A DNA stretch of 64,000 nucleotides, taken from contig NZ_JNXT01000020.1 of assembly GCF_000716675.1 (NCBI RefSeq), forward strand, positions 60,258 through 124,257, given 5' to 3'. The notes beneath the pieces were generated by a model. The model was not told where the DNA came from and searched no databases. It saw nothing but the letters and a program-made list of their open reading frames with translations. Below, piece by piece: positions 15,427 to 25,436 of this stretch. Numbering within the stretch: the stretch's first letter is position 1; each line of letters begins with the position of its first letter. Position numbers and translations under genes: made by a program. The stretch comes from Streptomyces alboflavus (GTDB lineage Bacteria > Actinomycetota > Actinomycetes > Streptomycetales > Streptomycetaceae).

Positions 15427-17060
15427 CTCTCCTCGCCCAACGGCAGCACCGCCACCACCTCGAACCCCCGGCCCGCGCCCGTCCGCGGCCCGGCCTCCAG
15501 CGTCCCGCCCACGCTCCGGGCCCGCTCCCGCATCCCGATGAGCCCGAACCCGGGCCCGTCCACGGGTCCAGCCCCGCCCCGGCCCGCGGCCCCGCCCTGC
15601 CCCGGGTCGGCCTCCCCGTCCCGCGGCACGACACCCCACGTCGCGGGCGGCGGCCCCCCGTTCGCGCTCCCCCGCGCGCCCCGGGCCGAGGCCGCGTCCC
15701 CGCCCGCCACCGCACCAGCGGCCGAAGCACCGGAAGCAGGAGAGACCGGAGGAGCAGGGGGAGCCAGAGGAGCCGGAGGAGCCGGAGAAGCCGCAGCTGC
15801 GGCCCCGGCGGTCGAGGCGGTCGAAGCCCTCGCGCGACCGGCCGCGCCCGCAGCCGCCCCGGAGCCCCCCGGCGCGCCCCGCCCCCCGGCGGCCCGAGCG
15901 GCCCCGGCGCTCACCGCGTCCACAACCCCACCCGCACCCCCGCCCCCGTCATCCCGCACCGTCACCCTCAGCTCCCCGCCCTCCTCGCGTATCCCCACCG
16001 CCACGCTCGGCCCGGGACCGCCGTGGCGGACCGCGTTCGTCAGGGCCTCCTGGACGATGCGGTACGCCGCCGCGCCCACCGCGGGCGGCACCGGGGGGTC
16101 GGGGAGGCTGACCGCGAGGTCGACCTTCGCGCCCGCCGTGCGGGCCGCGTCCGCCAGGTCGACGAGGCTGTCGAGGCCGGGCAGGGGGCCGCGGGACTCG
16201 TCGGGGGCGTCGGCGGGTCCCGGGCCCGCGGTGCGCAGGACCTCGAGGGTGGCGCGGAGTTCGCCGCGCGCGGTGCGGCAGGTCTCGGCGATGTCGTCGA
16301 GGGCGCTCGCGATGGCGGCGCGGTCGAGGCGGTCGGGGTCGGCGGCGAGGACGTGCGCGGCGACCGAGGTCTGCACGCCGACCAGGGTGATGCTGTGCGC
16401 GAGCAGGTCGTGCAGGTCGCGGGCGACCCGAAGGCGCTCCTCGGCGACGCGCCGCCGCGCCTCCTCCTCGCGGGTGCGTTCGGCGCGCTCGGCACGCTCG
16501 ACGACGGAGGCGACGTACTGCCGGTGGACACGGACGTACGTACCGAAGATCAGCACGGCGACGATCCAGCCCGCGATCCGCACGACCTCCGTGGCCGGGT
16601 CCCTGCCGATGCCCGAGTTGACGACGAACATGATCGCGATGATGTGCACGCCGGTCAGGAGCGCGCGGCGGGGGCGCCCGGAGACGGCGACGGAGTAGAG
16701 GGCGACCATGCCGACGTGGGTCGCGGCGGCGTGCGTGTAGTCGAGGGCGTGGTACGGGCCGACGAGGGCCATCACGGCGAGCATCGCCGTCATCGGCCTG
16801 CTGCGGCGCCAGGTCAGGGGGACGTGGGCGCCCACGAGGAGCGTCCAGCCGAGTGCGTCCGGCGCCTTGCCGTCCTTGATCAGGTGGGCGAGGACGACGG
16901 CGAGGGCGGCGAGCGCCCCGGCGAGGAGGGCGTCCTCCCGCAGGGCGCGCCGGGTGCCCGGCACGGCTCCGGTGAACGGCCACCACGGGCGCGACGGGGA
17001 CGGCGGGTTCGGCACGTCGTCGGCTCCCCCTTCCGGTGCGCGGGTCGCGGGTGCGGCCAT
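15423..17060 (-). CDS. Histidine kinase (HisKA_3 / DesK-like) with long insert in the ATPase domain
   Basis: A 545-residue membrane kinase. Several membrane segments cover about residues 43-175. The phosphoacceptor is H217 in RDLHDLLAHSITLVG. The HATPase N box is VQEALTNAVRHG (about 336-347) and the G1 box DDGGGG (about 370). Between G1 and the G2 stretch GFGLIGMRERARSVGG (from 504) lies an insert of about 130 residues made almost wholly of Ala, Gly, Pro and Ser. The ATP lid normally occupies this place with 10-30 residues. The reading frame is intact across it. The insert is probably disordered and may slow or regulate ATP binding. The cognate regulator overlaps the stop codon. Confidence 0.92.
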   Translation of the reverse strand: MAAPATRAPEGGADDVPNPPSPSRPWWPFTGAVPGTRRALREDALLAGALAALAVVLAHLIKDGKAPDALGWTLLVGAHVPLTWRRSRPMTAMLAVMALVGPYHALDYTHAAATHVGMVALYSVAVSGRPRRALLTGVHIIAIMFVVNSGIGRDPATEVVRIAGWIVAVLIFGTYVRVHRQYVASVVERAERAERTREEEARRRVAEERLRVARDLHDLLAHSITLVGVQTSVAAHVLAADPDRLDRAAIASALDDIAETCRTARGELRATLEVLRTAGPGPADAPDESRGPLPGLDSLVDLADAARTAGAKVDLAVSLPDPPVPPAVGAAAYRIVQEALTNAVRHGGPGPSVAVGIREEGGELRVTVRDDGGGGAGGVVDAVSAGAARAAGGRGAPGGSGAAAGAAGRARASTASTAGAAAAASPAPPAPLAPPAPPVSPASGASAAGAVAGGDAASARGARGSANGGPPPATWGVVPRDGEADPGQGGAAGRGGAGPVDGPGFGLIGMRERARSVGGTLEAGPRTGAGRGFEVVAVLPLGEER

Positions 17061-17126
17061 GCGTGTCCCTCATCTTCCTGTACGGCGGCGCCCCTCCGGC
17101 AAGGGAGGGGCGCCGCGGACGGTGGA

Positions 17127-19235
17127 TCAGGGCACGCGGGCCAGTTCCGGAGTGCTGGCCTCCGGCTCCGGTGGGCGTGCCTTGGAGAGCGGTCCGGGCC
17201 ACCACACCTTCCGGCCGAGCGCGAGGCTCGCGGACGTCACCAGGTACGTCCGCACCAGGAAGGTGTCGAGGAGGACGCCGACCGCGATGACGAAGCCCAG
17301 TTCGACGAGCTGGACCATCGGCATGCTGGTGAGGACGGCGAACGTGGCGGCGAGGACCAGGCCCGCGGAGGCGATCACGCCGCCCGTGGTGCGCAGCGCG
17401 GTGAGCGCGGCCTGCCCGGTCTCCGCCCCGGCCAGGCACTCCTCCCGCATGCGGTGCATGAGGAAGATGCCGTAGTCGACGCCGAGTGCGACGAGGAAGC
17501 AGAAGGACAGCAGGCCGAGGCCCGGGTCGGTGCCCTCGAAGCCGAAGACGGGGCCGAAGACGAGTCCCGCGATGCCGAGCGAGGCACCCCACACCGCGAC
17601 GACCGCGCCGAGCAGCAGGAGCGGGGCGATCAGGGCGCGCAGCAGGACGACGAGGATCAGCAGGACCGCGGCGAGGACGATCGGCACGACCACCCACATG
17701 TCACGCCGGTTGGTGTCCTCCAGGTCGATCTGTTCGGCGCTCGGCCCGCCGACGTGGGCACCTGATGGGTCCAGTTTGTCGCGGAGCCTCTCGATGGTCC
17801 CGGTCTCCGCCGCCGTCTGCGGCGGGGCCTTGGCGACGACGGAGATCTCCGTCCACTGCTTCGAGCTCCGGCCGCGCTCGGCGCCGTCGACGCCCGGCAC
17901 GCTCCGCGCGTCGGCGAGCACGCGGTCGGCGCGGTCGGTGGGCGCGATGACGCTGATGGGCTGGGTGCCGCGTTCGGGATAGGCGGCGGCGAGGGTCTCC
18001 ATCGCGGCGATGGAGTCGGGCTTGCTGGTGAAGGTGTCCTCCTGCTTGAGGTTGCCGGGCAGGGCGAACGCGCCGAGGGCCAGGGCCCCGAGCAGGACAC
18101 CGCCGGACACGAGGACGGTGAGGGGCCGGCGCCCCGCGGACGAACCCATCGACTGGAACAGGGACTTCCGCTTCTTCGGTTCGCTGCCGAACGCGGGCAC
18201 CAGCGGCCAGAACACCCGCCGCCCGAAGAGCACGAGCAGCGCGGGAAGCAGCGTCAGCATGGCGACGAGCGCGCACAGGACACCGACGGCGCCCAGCGGC
18301 CCCATGCCCCGGCTGCTGTTGAGGTCGGCGGCGAGCAGGCAGAGCAGGCCCGCGGCGACCGTGCCGGACGAGGCCACGACGGCGGGCCCGCAGCCGCGCA
18401 GGGCGGCGCGCATGGCGTCGTACGGCCGCTCGATCCGGCGCAGTTCCTCGCGGTAGCGGGAGACGATCAACAGGGCGTAGTCGGTGCCCGCGCCGAAGAC
18501 GAGGATCGTCATGATGCCCGAGCTCTGGCCGCTGACCGAGGTGTCGAAGGCCTGGTTGAGGCCGTAGGCGACGCCCATGGAGAGGAAGTTGGCGACTCCG
18601 GCGACCACGAGCGGCACCAGCCAGAGCAGCGGGCTGCGGTAGATCAGGATGAGCAGGATCGCGACGACGGCGACGGTGGTGTAGAGCAGCGGGCCGTCCA
18701 GGGAGCCGTAGACCTCGCTGGCGTCGGTGGCGAGCGCGCCGGACCCGCCGACGTCGACCTTCAGGCCGTCCGTGCTGCCGGGGCCGTCGGGCGCCTTGAC
18801 CACGTCCCGTACGTCGTTGACGAAGGCGTCCCGCTTCTCCTCGTCCGTGCCCGGAGCGGTGCTCGCGACCGGGTACATGAGTGTCGTGCCGTCCTTCGAC
18901 GCCACCCCCGTGGGCGTCGCGACCAGCTTGAACTCACGTGCCACGGCGGCCGCCTGGTCGGCCGCCGTCTTCCGGTCGGCCGCGCTGAGGCCGCCGTCGC
19001 GGTGGTAGACGAGCACCAGCTCGGTGCTCTCACCGCCGGGCAGCTGCTCCTGGACCTCGGCGACCTGAGTGGAGTCGGCGCTCGCGGGCAGATAGTCCAC
19101 GGCCCGGTCGCGCTGGACGTCGCCGAGCTTCCCCGCGAACGGAGTGGCGAGCGCGAGCACGGCGACCCACAGGCCGAGCAGCACCCAGGGCACGGCGCGT
19201 GGCCGTCGGCGCTTCGTCGTTGATGCGGCCCCCAT
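17127..19235 (-). CDS. MMPL-family (RND-type) membrane exporter
   Basis: A 702-residue transporter with two repeats of six membrane helices, each preceded by a large external loop. The MMPL signatures GTDYALLIVSRYREELR and GVDYGIFLMHRMREE follow the second helix of each half. Family members export lipids, polyketides or drugs with proton coupling. The ATG at 19235 is preferred over one at 19253 because GGAGGGAGG lies just before it. It sits 66 bases upstream of the kinase gene in the same direction. It could be co-transcribed with, or controlled by, that two-component system. The substrate cannot be predicted. Confidence 0.92.
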   Translation of the reverse strand: MGAASTTKRRRPRAVPWVLLGLWVAVLALATPFAGKLGDVQRDRAVDYLPASADSTQVAEVQEQLPGGESTELVLVYHRDGGLSAADRKTAADQAAAVAREFKLVATPTGVASKDGTTLMYPVASTAPGTDEEKRDAFVNDVRDVVKAPDGPGSTDGLKVDVGGSGALATDASEVYGSLDGPLLYTTVAVVAILLILIYRSPLLWLVPLVVAGVANFLSMGVAYGLNQAFDTSVSGQSSGIMTILVFGAGTDYALLIVSRYREELRRIERPYDAMRAALRGCGPAVVASSGTVAAGLLCLLAADLNSSRGMGPLGAVGVLCALVAMLTLLPALLVLFGRRVFWPLVPAFGSEPKKRKSLFQSMGSSAGRRPLTVLVSGGVLLGALALGAFALPGNLKQEDTFTSKPDSIAAMETLAAAYPERGTQPISVIAPTDRADRVLADARSVPGVDGAERGRSSKQWTEISVVAKAPPQTAAETGTIERLRDKLDPSGAHVGGPSAEQIDLEDTNRRDMWVVVPIVLAAVLLILVVLLRALIAPLLLLGAVVAVWGASLGIAGLVFGPVFGFEGTDPGLGLLSFCFLVALGVDYGIFLMHRMREECLAGAETGQAALTALRTTGGVIASAGLVLAATFAVLTSMPMVQLVELGFVIAVGVLLDTFLVRTYLVTSASLALGRKVWWPGPLSKARPPEPEASTPELARVP

Positions 19236-19379
19236 CGGTGGGCCTCCCTCCATGGCGATGTCGGTGGCTTACGCCTTCCAGACTTCCGCCGTGAGGGGGT
19301 CGATTCGTCGCGCCCGAGAGCGAGTTGGCGGTTACGCCCCGGGGTGGCGCCGGGCCTTCGTTACTCCCTGGGGAGTACG

Positions 19380-20159
19380 TCAGCGGGGTGTCCGTGTCGC
19401 CGCCACGAGGAGGCGGGCCACGTCGTCGGGGTCGATGGTCAGCGCGCAGCCCGCGGTGGCGAGGACATCGCGTTCGGCGGGCGTGTACGGCCCGTCGGCG
19501 AGCGCGATCCGCGCGCCCTGCAGGAGCAGCGCCTCGCGGCCCGCGGGGGCGAGGTGCGGGGCCAGCGGGCCGAGCGCCTCGTGGAGTTCGATGGCGAGGC
19601 CGGGCACGCAGTCGGGGTCGCCGATGCGGCCGGTGTCGGCGGCGAGCGCCTCGATGAGGGCGGCGAGGCGTTCCTCGGTGCAGTCGTCGAAGCCGGCGCC
19701 GCGCAGGGTGGTGACGGCCGCGTCGAGGGCCCTGCGGGAGGTGCTTCCGCCGCTGGTGAGGACGGCGAGGACGACGGTGTGCACGGCGTCGCGGAGCATC
19801 GCGGAGAGCCGCACGGTCGTGGGGTGGTCGAGGGCGTCGACGCCGAAGTGGTCCTGGCAGGCGGCGCATTCGACGACGGGCCCGGCGTCGCCGCGGGACA
19901 GCAGCGGCACGCCGAGGAAGACGAAGCGGCGGCGGCCGGTGCGGCGCTGGTAGTTGCGGTCACCGCCGCAGCCGGGGCAGAAGAACTCGCCGTCGCAGAT
20001 CGTGGTCCAGGCGGTGCGGGTGCCGATCAGACGGGGGCCGTGGCCGCGGTGCAGCAGCCGCGCGAAGGTCCCGGGCGCACGGGCGCCCGGGTCGCCAAGT
20101 GGCGTGTTTCTGCCGAAGATGCGGGATTCCCGGCCTTTTCGTCCCCGATCTGGCAGCAC
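19380..20159 (-). CDS. Zinc-ribbon and TerB-domain protein
   Basis: About 259 residues. The N-terminal part has two CxxC knuckles (FFCPGCGGDRNY and VECAACQDHF) that would form a zinc ribbon. The C-terminal half is a helical TerB-like domain with acidic motifs (ALADGPYTPAERDVL). TerB domains occur in tellurite-resistance and stress systems and bind metal ions, but free-standing actinobacterial copies have no defined role. The frame is open upstream to 20330. The GTG at 20159 is chosen because GGAGG lies 6 bases before it and the protein then begins at the zinc-ribbon module. The next gene, leuA, reads in the same direction but has its own leader and terminator. Confidence 0.78.
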   Translation of the reverse strand: MLPDRGRKGRESRIFGRNTPLGDPGARAPGTFARLLHRGHGPRLIGTRTAWTTICDGEFFCPGCGGDRNYQRRTGRRRFVFLGVPLLSRGDAGPVVECAACQDHFGVDALDHPTTVRLSAMLRDAVHTVVLAVLTSGGSTSRRALDAAVTTLRGAGFDDCTEERLAALIEALAADTGRIGDPDCVPGLAIELHEALGPLAPHLAPAGREALLLQGARIALADGPYTPAERDVLATAGCALTIDPDDVARLLVAATRTPR

Positions 20160-20289
20160 CACGCACCTCCATGACGCCGCGGCAGCCCTGCCGCGTTGGC
20201 GTGATGTTAGCCACATCCATGATGCCGCGTCAGTACCCCGTACGGGAGATGGCCGGTTGCTGGCCTGGACCAGCCGCCGGACACGCGGC

Positions 20290-20320
20290 GGCCCCGCCCG
20301 CCACGAGGGCGGACGGGGCC
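20290..20320 (-). terminator. leuA terminator hairpin
   Basis: GGCCCCG-CCCGCC pairs with GGGCGG-A-CGGGGCC across a 4-base loop, with a one-base bulge. It lies 35 bases past the leuA stop. It has no U tract. Confidence 0.6.
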
Positions 20321-20354
20321 GGGAAAGCACCGGTCGAACGGGAGTCCGGCGGGA

Positions 20355-22213
<1,859 letters not shown>

Positions 22214-22223
22214 GATGCGGGGC

Positions 22224-22229
22224 AGCCTA
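22224..22229 (-). promoter_or_regulatory. Candidate -10 box of the leuL-leuA transcript
   Basis: TAGGCT on the minus strand ends 10 bases before the leuL ATG. It matches the usual Streptomyces -10 pattern TAGNNT. No convincing -35 hexamer is visible at the expected distance. Confidence 0.45.
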
Positions 22230-22346
22230 GCCGAGGTCCGCAGGATGCGCGGGCGCGTATCAGTATGCGGGACCGCAGGGACGTATCGGACAAAACGTGC
22301 CGTATATCACCTGGAGGGGACGGCGTAGGTCCGTATACGTCTATTT

Positions 22347-22360
22347 CACCAATCATGGTG
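22347..22360 (+). promoter_or_regulatory. Palindrome upstream of the M4 protease gene
   Basis: CACCA and TGGTG are separated by ATCA, 44 bases before the protease ATG. It could be an operator, but no local regulator points to it. Confidence 0.3.
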
Positions 22361-22403
22361 GCAGCTAGTGACAGCGGCATGACCCAGTGCCACATTGCCG
22401 CAC

Positions 22404-23477
22404 ATGACCGCCAACCCAACGGGCTTCGAGCCCGTCTTCTGCACGATCGTGCCACCTGTGGTCCTGGACCGGCTCGCCCAGTCCTCGGACCCCGCGCTCG
22501 CCAAGGCCGCCCGCCGCACCCTCCAGCGCGACGCCTACGAACGCACCCAGCGGCGTCTGACCACGGTCATCGGCGCCCCCTCCGTCGCCGCGCCCAAGGG
22601 CGCCGAGGAGGGCAAGCCGCACCGCACCATCCACGACGCCAAGCACCGCACGGATCTGCCTGGCCGCAAGGTGCGCGGCGAGGGCGACAAGCCCGGCAAG
22701 GACGCCACCGTCAACCGCGCCTACGCCGGCCTCGGCGCGACCTTCGAGGTGTTCTTCAAGCACTTCGAGCGCGACTCGATCGACGGCGGCGGCCTGCCGC
22801 TGAACGCGACCGTGCACTACGGCGAGGACTACGGGAACGCGTTCTGGAACGGCGAGCAGATGGTGTTCGGCGACGGTGACCGCGAGATCTTCCTCGACTT
22901 CACCATCCCCGTCGACGTCATCGGCCACGAGCTGACCCACGGCGTCGTGCAGTACACGGCGAACCTCACCTACTTCGGTCAGCCCGGCGCCCTCAACGAG
23001 TCCATGGCGGACGTCTTCGGCTCGCTGATCAAGCAGTACACGCTCGGCCAGACCGCCGACCAGGCCGACTGGCTGATCGGCGCGGGCCTGCTCGCCGAGC
23101 GCGTCACCGGCAAGGCCCTGCGCTCCATGAAGGAGCCCGGCACGGCGTACGACGACGACGTGCTCGGCAAGGACCCGCAGCCCGCCGACATGGACCACTA
23201 TGTGCGCACGGGCCGCGACAACGGCGGCGTGCACATCAACTCCGGCATCCCCAACCGCGCCTTCTACCTCGTCGCCGAGGCTCTCGGCGGGCACGCCTGG
23301 GAGCGGGCCGGACAGATCTGGTACGCCGTCCTGACCGGCGGCGAGCTGGCCCAGGACGCCTCCTTCACGGACTTCGCGAAGCTGACGGTGGCGGCGGCCC
23401 GCGCCAAGTACGGCGACGGCGACGAGCTCAAGGCCGTCCTGGACGCCTGGGCACAGGTCAAGGTGCCCACCGCCTGA
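22404..23477 (+). CDS. Protealysin-like M4 metalloprotease
   Basis: A 357-residue thermolysin-family protease. The zinc site is HELTH (about residues 175-179), with the third ligand in GALNESMADVFG. The active-site histidine segment is NGGVHINSGIPNRAF. There is no signal peptide and no long propeptide. Instead, a short N-terminal precursor has the CTIVPP motif typical of protealysin-like enzymes, which mature by removing it. Such proteases are found inside cells or leave by an unknown route. The next gene encodes an emfourin-like inhibitor, confirming the subclass. An ATG 9 bases upstream (22395) is an alternative start. Confidence 0.92.
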   Translation: MTANPTGFEPVFCTIVPPVVLDRLAQSSDPALAKAARRTLQRDAYERTQRRLTTVIGAPSVAAPKGAEEGKPHRTIHDAKHRTDLPGRKVRGEGDKPGKDATVNRAYAGLGATFEVFFKHFERDSIDGGGLPLNATVHYGEDYGNAFWNGEQMVFGDGDREIFLDFTIPVDVIGHELTHGVVQYTANLTYFGQPGALNESMADVFGSLIKQYTLGQTADQADWLIGAGLLAERVTGKALRSMKEPGTAYDDDVLGKDPQPADMDHYVRTGRDNGGVHINSGIPNRAFYLVAEALGGHAWERAGQIWYAVLTGGELAQDASFTDFAKLTVAAARAKYGDGDELKAVLDAWAQVKVPTA

Positions 23478-23489
23478 CCCGGCCGGTGA

Positions 23490-23517
23490 CCGGCGGCCCG
23501 CTGGCGGGCCGCCGGTG
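23490..23517 (+). terminator. 13-bp perfect hairpin between protease and inhibitor genes
   Basis: ACCGGCGGCCCGC and GCGGGCCGCCGGT pair perfectly around a 2-base loop, 12 bases after the protease stop. No U tract follows. It may act as a partial terminator or as a 3'-end stabiliser that sets the protease to inhibitor ratio. Confidence 0.6.
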
Positions 23518-23536
23518 CCTGGAGTAGACAGGACCC

Positions 23537-23803
23537 ATGCGTATCCAGGTGAAGCGCACCGGAGGTTTCGCGGGCATCGACCGGCACGCGGAGGTGGACA
23601 CCACCGCGCGCCCCGACGCCCAGGAGTGGCACGCCCTGGCCGAGCGGGCCGAGGCCGAAGGACGGGGCACGCCCCCCGTCGGGGTGCCCGACGGGTTCAG
23701 CTACCAGATCACCATCGACGGGCGGACCGTGTACTGCTCGGACCCCCGGCTCACGGACGACCAGCGGACACTGATCACGCGGGTGCTCAAGGAAGGCTCG
23801 TAG
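23537..23803 (+). CDS. Emfourin-like inhibitor of the M4 protease
   Basis: An 88-residue protein beginning MRIQVKRTGGFAGI, the opening typical of emfourin (M4in), the small inhibitor encoded beside protealysin in Serratia and its relatives. The rest includes SYQITIDGRTVYCSDP and a C-terminal helix. No signal peptide is present, so it acts in the same compartment as the unexported protease. It follows the protease by 59 bases. Its role is to hold the protease inactive by one-to-one binding, a function assigned from family resemblance and gene order. Confidence 0.88.
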   Translation: MRIQVKRTGGFAGIDRHAEVDTTARPDAQEWHALAERAEAEGRGTPPVGVPDGFSYQITIDGRTVYCSDPRLTDDQRTLITRVLKEGS

Positions 23804-23877
23804 CTCCGGCGAGCGCGGGGAACCGCCTGCCGCACGGGCGTTGACTTCCCGACCGGCCGGTACGGATGATCGCGCGC

Positions 23878-25308
23878 ATGGCGACGACGCGCGCACCGCT
23901 GCCCCGCTTCCCCCGCGACTTCCTGTGGGGGGTGTCCACATCGGCCCACCAGATCGAGGGCGCCGCCGACGAGCGCGGCCCCTCCGTGTGGGACGCCTTC
24001 ACCGCCCTGCCCGGCACCGTCAAGGACGGCACGACGGCCGCCGTGGCCTGCGACCACGTCCGCCGCTACCGCGAGGACGTCGCCCTCATCCGCGACCTCG
24101 GCGTGGGCGCGTACCGCTTCTCCGTCTCCTGGCCCCGGGTGCTTCCGCGCGGCACCGGCGAGGTCAGCGAGCGGGGCCTGGACTTCTACGACCGGCTCGT
24201 GGACGAGCTGTGCGCCGCGGGCGTACGTCCAGTGCCGACGCTCTTCCACTGGGACACGCCGCTCGCCGTGGCGGAGGCGGGCGGCTGGCTCGTCCGGGAC
24301 ACCGCGCACCGGTTCGCGGAGTACGCCGCCGTGGTGGCCGCCCGCATCGGGGACCGCGTACCGAAGTGGATCACGCTGAACGAGCCCGCCGAGCACACCC
24401 TCCTCGGCCACGCCCTCGGCCGGCACGCGCCCGGACAGCAGCTCCTCTTCGACGCCCTGCCCGCCGCCCACCACCAGCTCCTCGGGCACGGGCTCGCGGT
24501 GCGGGCGCTGCGGGCCGCCGGGGCCGGTGACATCGGCGTCGCGAACTCCCACGGGCCGACCTGGGCCGCCTCCGACGCCGCCGCGGACCGCGAGGCCGCC
24601 GACCTCTACGACGTACTCCTGAACCGGCTGTTCTCCGACCCGCTGATCGCCGGACGCTACCCGGAGGTGATCGCCGAGCTCCTCGGAGCCGAAGTCCCCG
24701 ACCTCGACGCCGACTTGTCGACGATCTCGGAGCCGATCGACTGGTACGGCATCAACTTCTACCAACCCACGAAGGTGGGCGCGCCCCTCGCCGAGCCCGC
24801 CCCCACCGAGTTCGCCGGGCTCACCCTGCCCCCCGAACTCCCCTTCACCCCGCGGCCGATCTCCGGCTACCCGACCACGGCCTTCGGCTGGCCCGTGGTC
24901 CCCGAAGCCCTCACCGAGCTCCTCCTCACCCTCCGCGACCGCTACGCCGACCGCCTGCCGCCCCTGATCATCACCGAGAACGGCTGCTCCTACGACGGCC
25001 TCGACGACCAGGAGCGCATCAGCTACCTCGACGGTCATCTGCGCGCCCTGCACCGCGCCCTGGAGGCCGGGGTCGACGTGCGCGGCTACTTCGTCTGGTC
25101 CCTCCTCGACAACTTCGAGTGGGCGGAAGGCTTCGCGCAGCGGTTCGGCCTCGTCCACGTGGACTACGCCACGCAGCGGCGCACGCCGAAGGCGTCGTAC
25201 GGGTGGCTGCGGCAGGAGTTGCTCGCGCAGAACGCCCCAGTCCCGCCCCTTCCCGAAACTGGGGGCGCTGCCCCCAGACCCCCGCTCCTCAAACGCCGGA
25301 GGGGCTAG
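23878..25308 (+). CDS. GH1 beta-glucosidase
   Basis: About 476 residues. The GH1 N-terminal signature is FLWGVSTSAHQIEGA. The acid/base glutamate is in TLNEP (about residue 168) and the nucleophile in ITENG (about residue 367). GH1 enzymes hydrolyse beta-glucosides and related glycosides in the cytoplasm. The ATG at 23878 gives the usual start; another lies at 23866. The last 20 or so codons (from PLPETGG to KRRRG) lie wholly within dispersed repeat R3, so the tail is a translated repeat. Its LPETG is not a sorting signal, because no membrane segment follows. No sugar transporter or regulator is adjacent. Confidence 0.94.
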   Translation: MATTRAPLPRFPRDFLWGVSTSAHQIEGAADERGPSVWDAFTALPGTVKDGTTAAVACDHVRRYREDVALIRDLGVGAYRFSVSWPRVLPRGTGEVSERGLDFYDRLVDELCAAGVRPVPTLFHWDTPLAVAEAGGWLVRDTAHRFAEYAAVVAARIGDRVPKWITLNEPAEHTLLGHALGRHAPGQQLLFDALPAAHHQLLGHGLAVRALRAAGAGDIGVANSHGPTWAASDAAADREAADLYDVLLNRLFSDPLIAGRYPEVIAELLGAEVPDLDADLSTISEPIDWYGINFYQPTKVGAPLAEPAPTEFAGLTLPPELPFTPRPISGYPTTAFGWPVVPEALTELLLTLRDRYADRLPPLIITENGCSYDGLDDQERISYLDGHLRALHRALEAGVDVRGYFVWSLLDNFEWAEGFAQRFGLVHVDYATQRRTPKASYGWLRQELLAQNAPVPPLPETGGAAPRPPLLKRRRG

Positions 25309-25436
25309 AAATTGTGCCGGTAACTTCTAGCCCGTCCGGCGTTTGAGGACGAGGCGCGAAGCGCCGATCAGCGGGGTCCAGGGGGCGCAGCCCCCGGTTT
25401 CGGAGAAGGGGCGGGACTGGGGCGCCCCGCGAGGCT
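25235..25436 (+). repeat. Dispersed 3'-end repeat, copy R3 (two inverted halves)
   Basis: The left half (CTCCTCAAACGCCGGAGGGG, 25285-25304) and the right half (CCCGTCCGGCGTTTGAGGAC, 25331-25350) are inverted copies and form a long hairpin between the convergent GH1 and era genes. Outer segments CCGCCCCTTCCCGAAACTGG and CGGTTTCGGAGAAGGGGCGG also pair. It is a probable two-way terminator that overlaps the GH1 coding end. Confidence 0.75.

Noticed and set aside
23841..23866. TTGACT with TACGGAT as a promoter for the GH1 gene
   Set aside because: The spacing is only 14 bases. It could be a weak leaderless promoter, but the match is too poor to list.
25240..25308. Sortase LPETG signal on the GH1 enzyme
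   Set aside because: No signal peptide and no hydrophobic segment after the motif; the tail is translated dispersed repeat.
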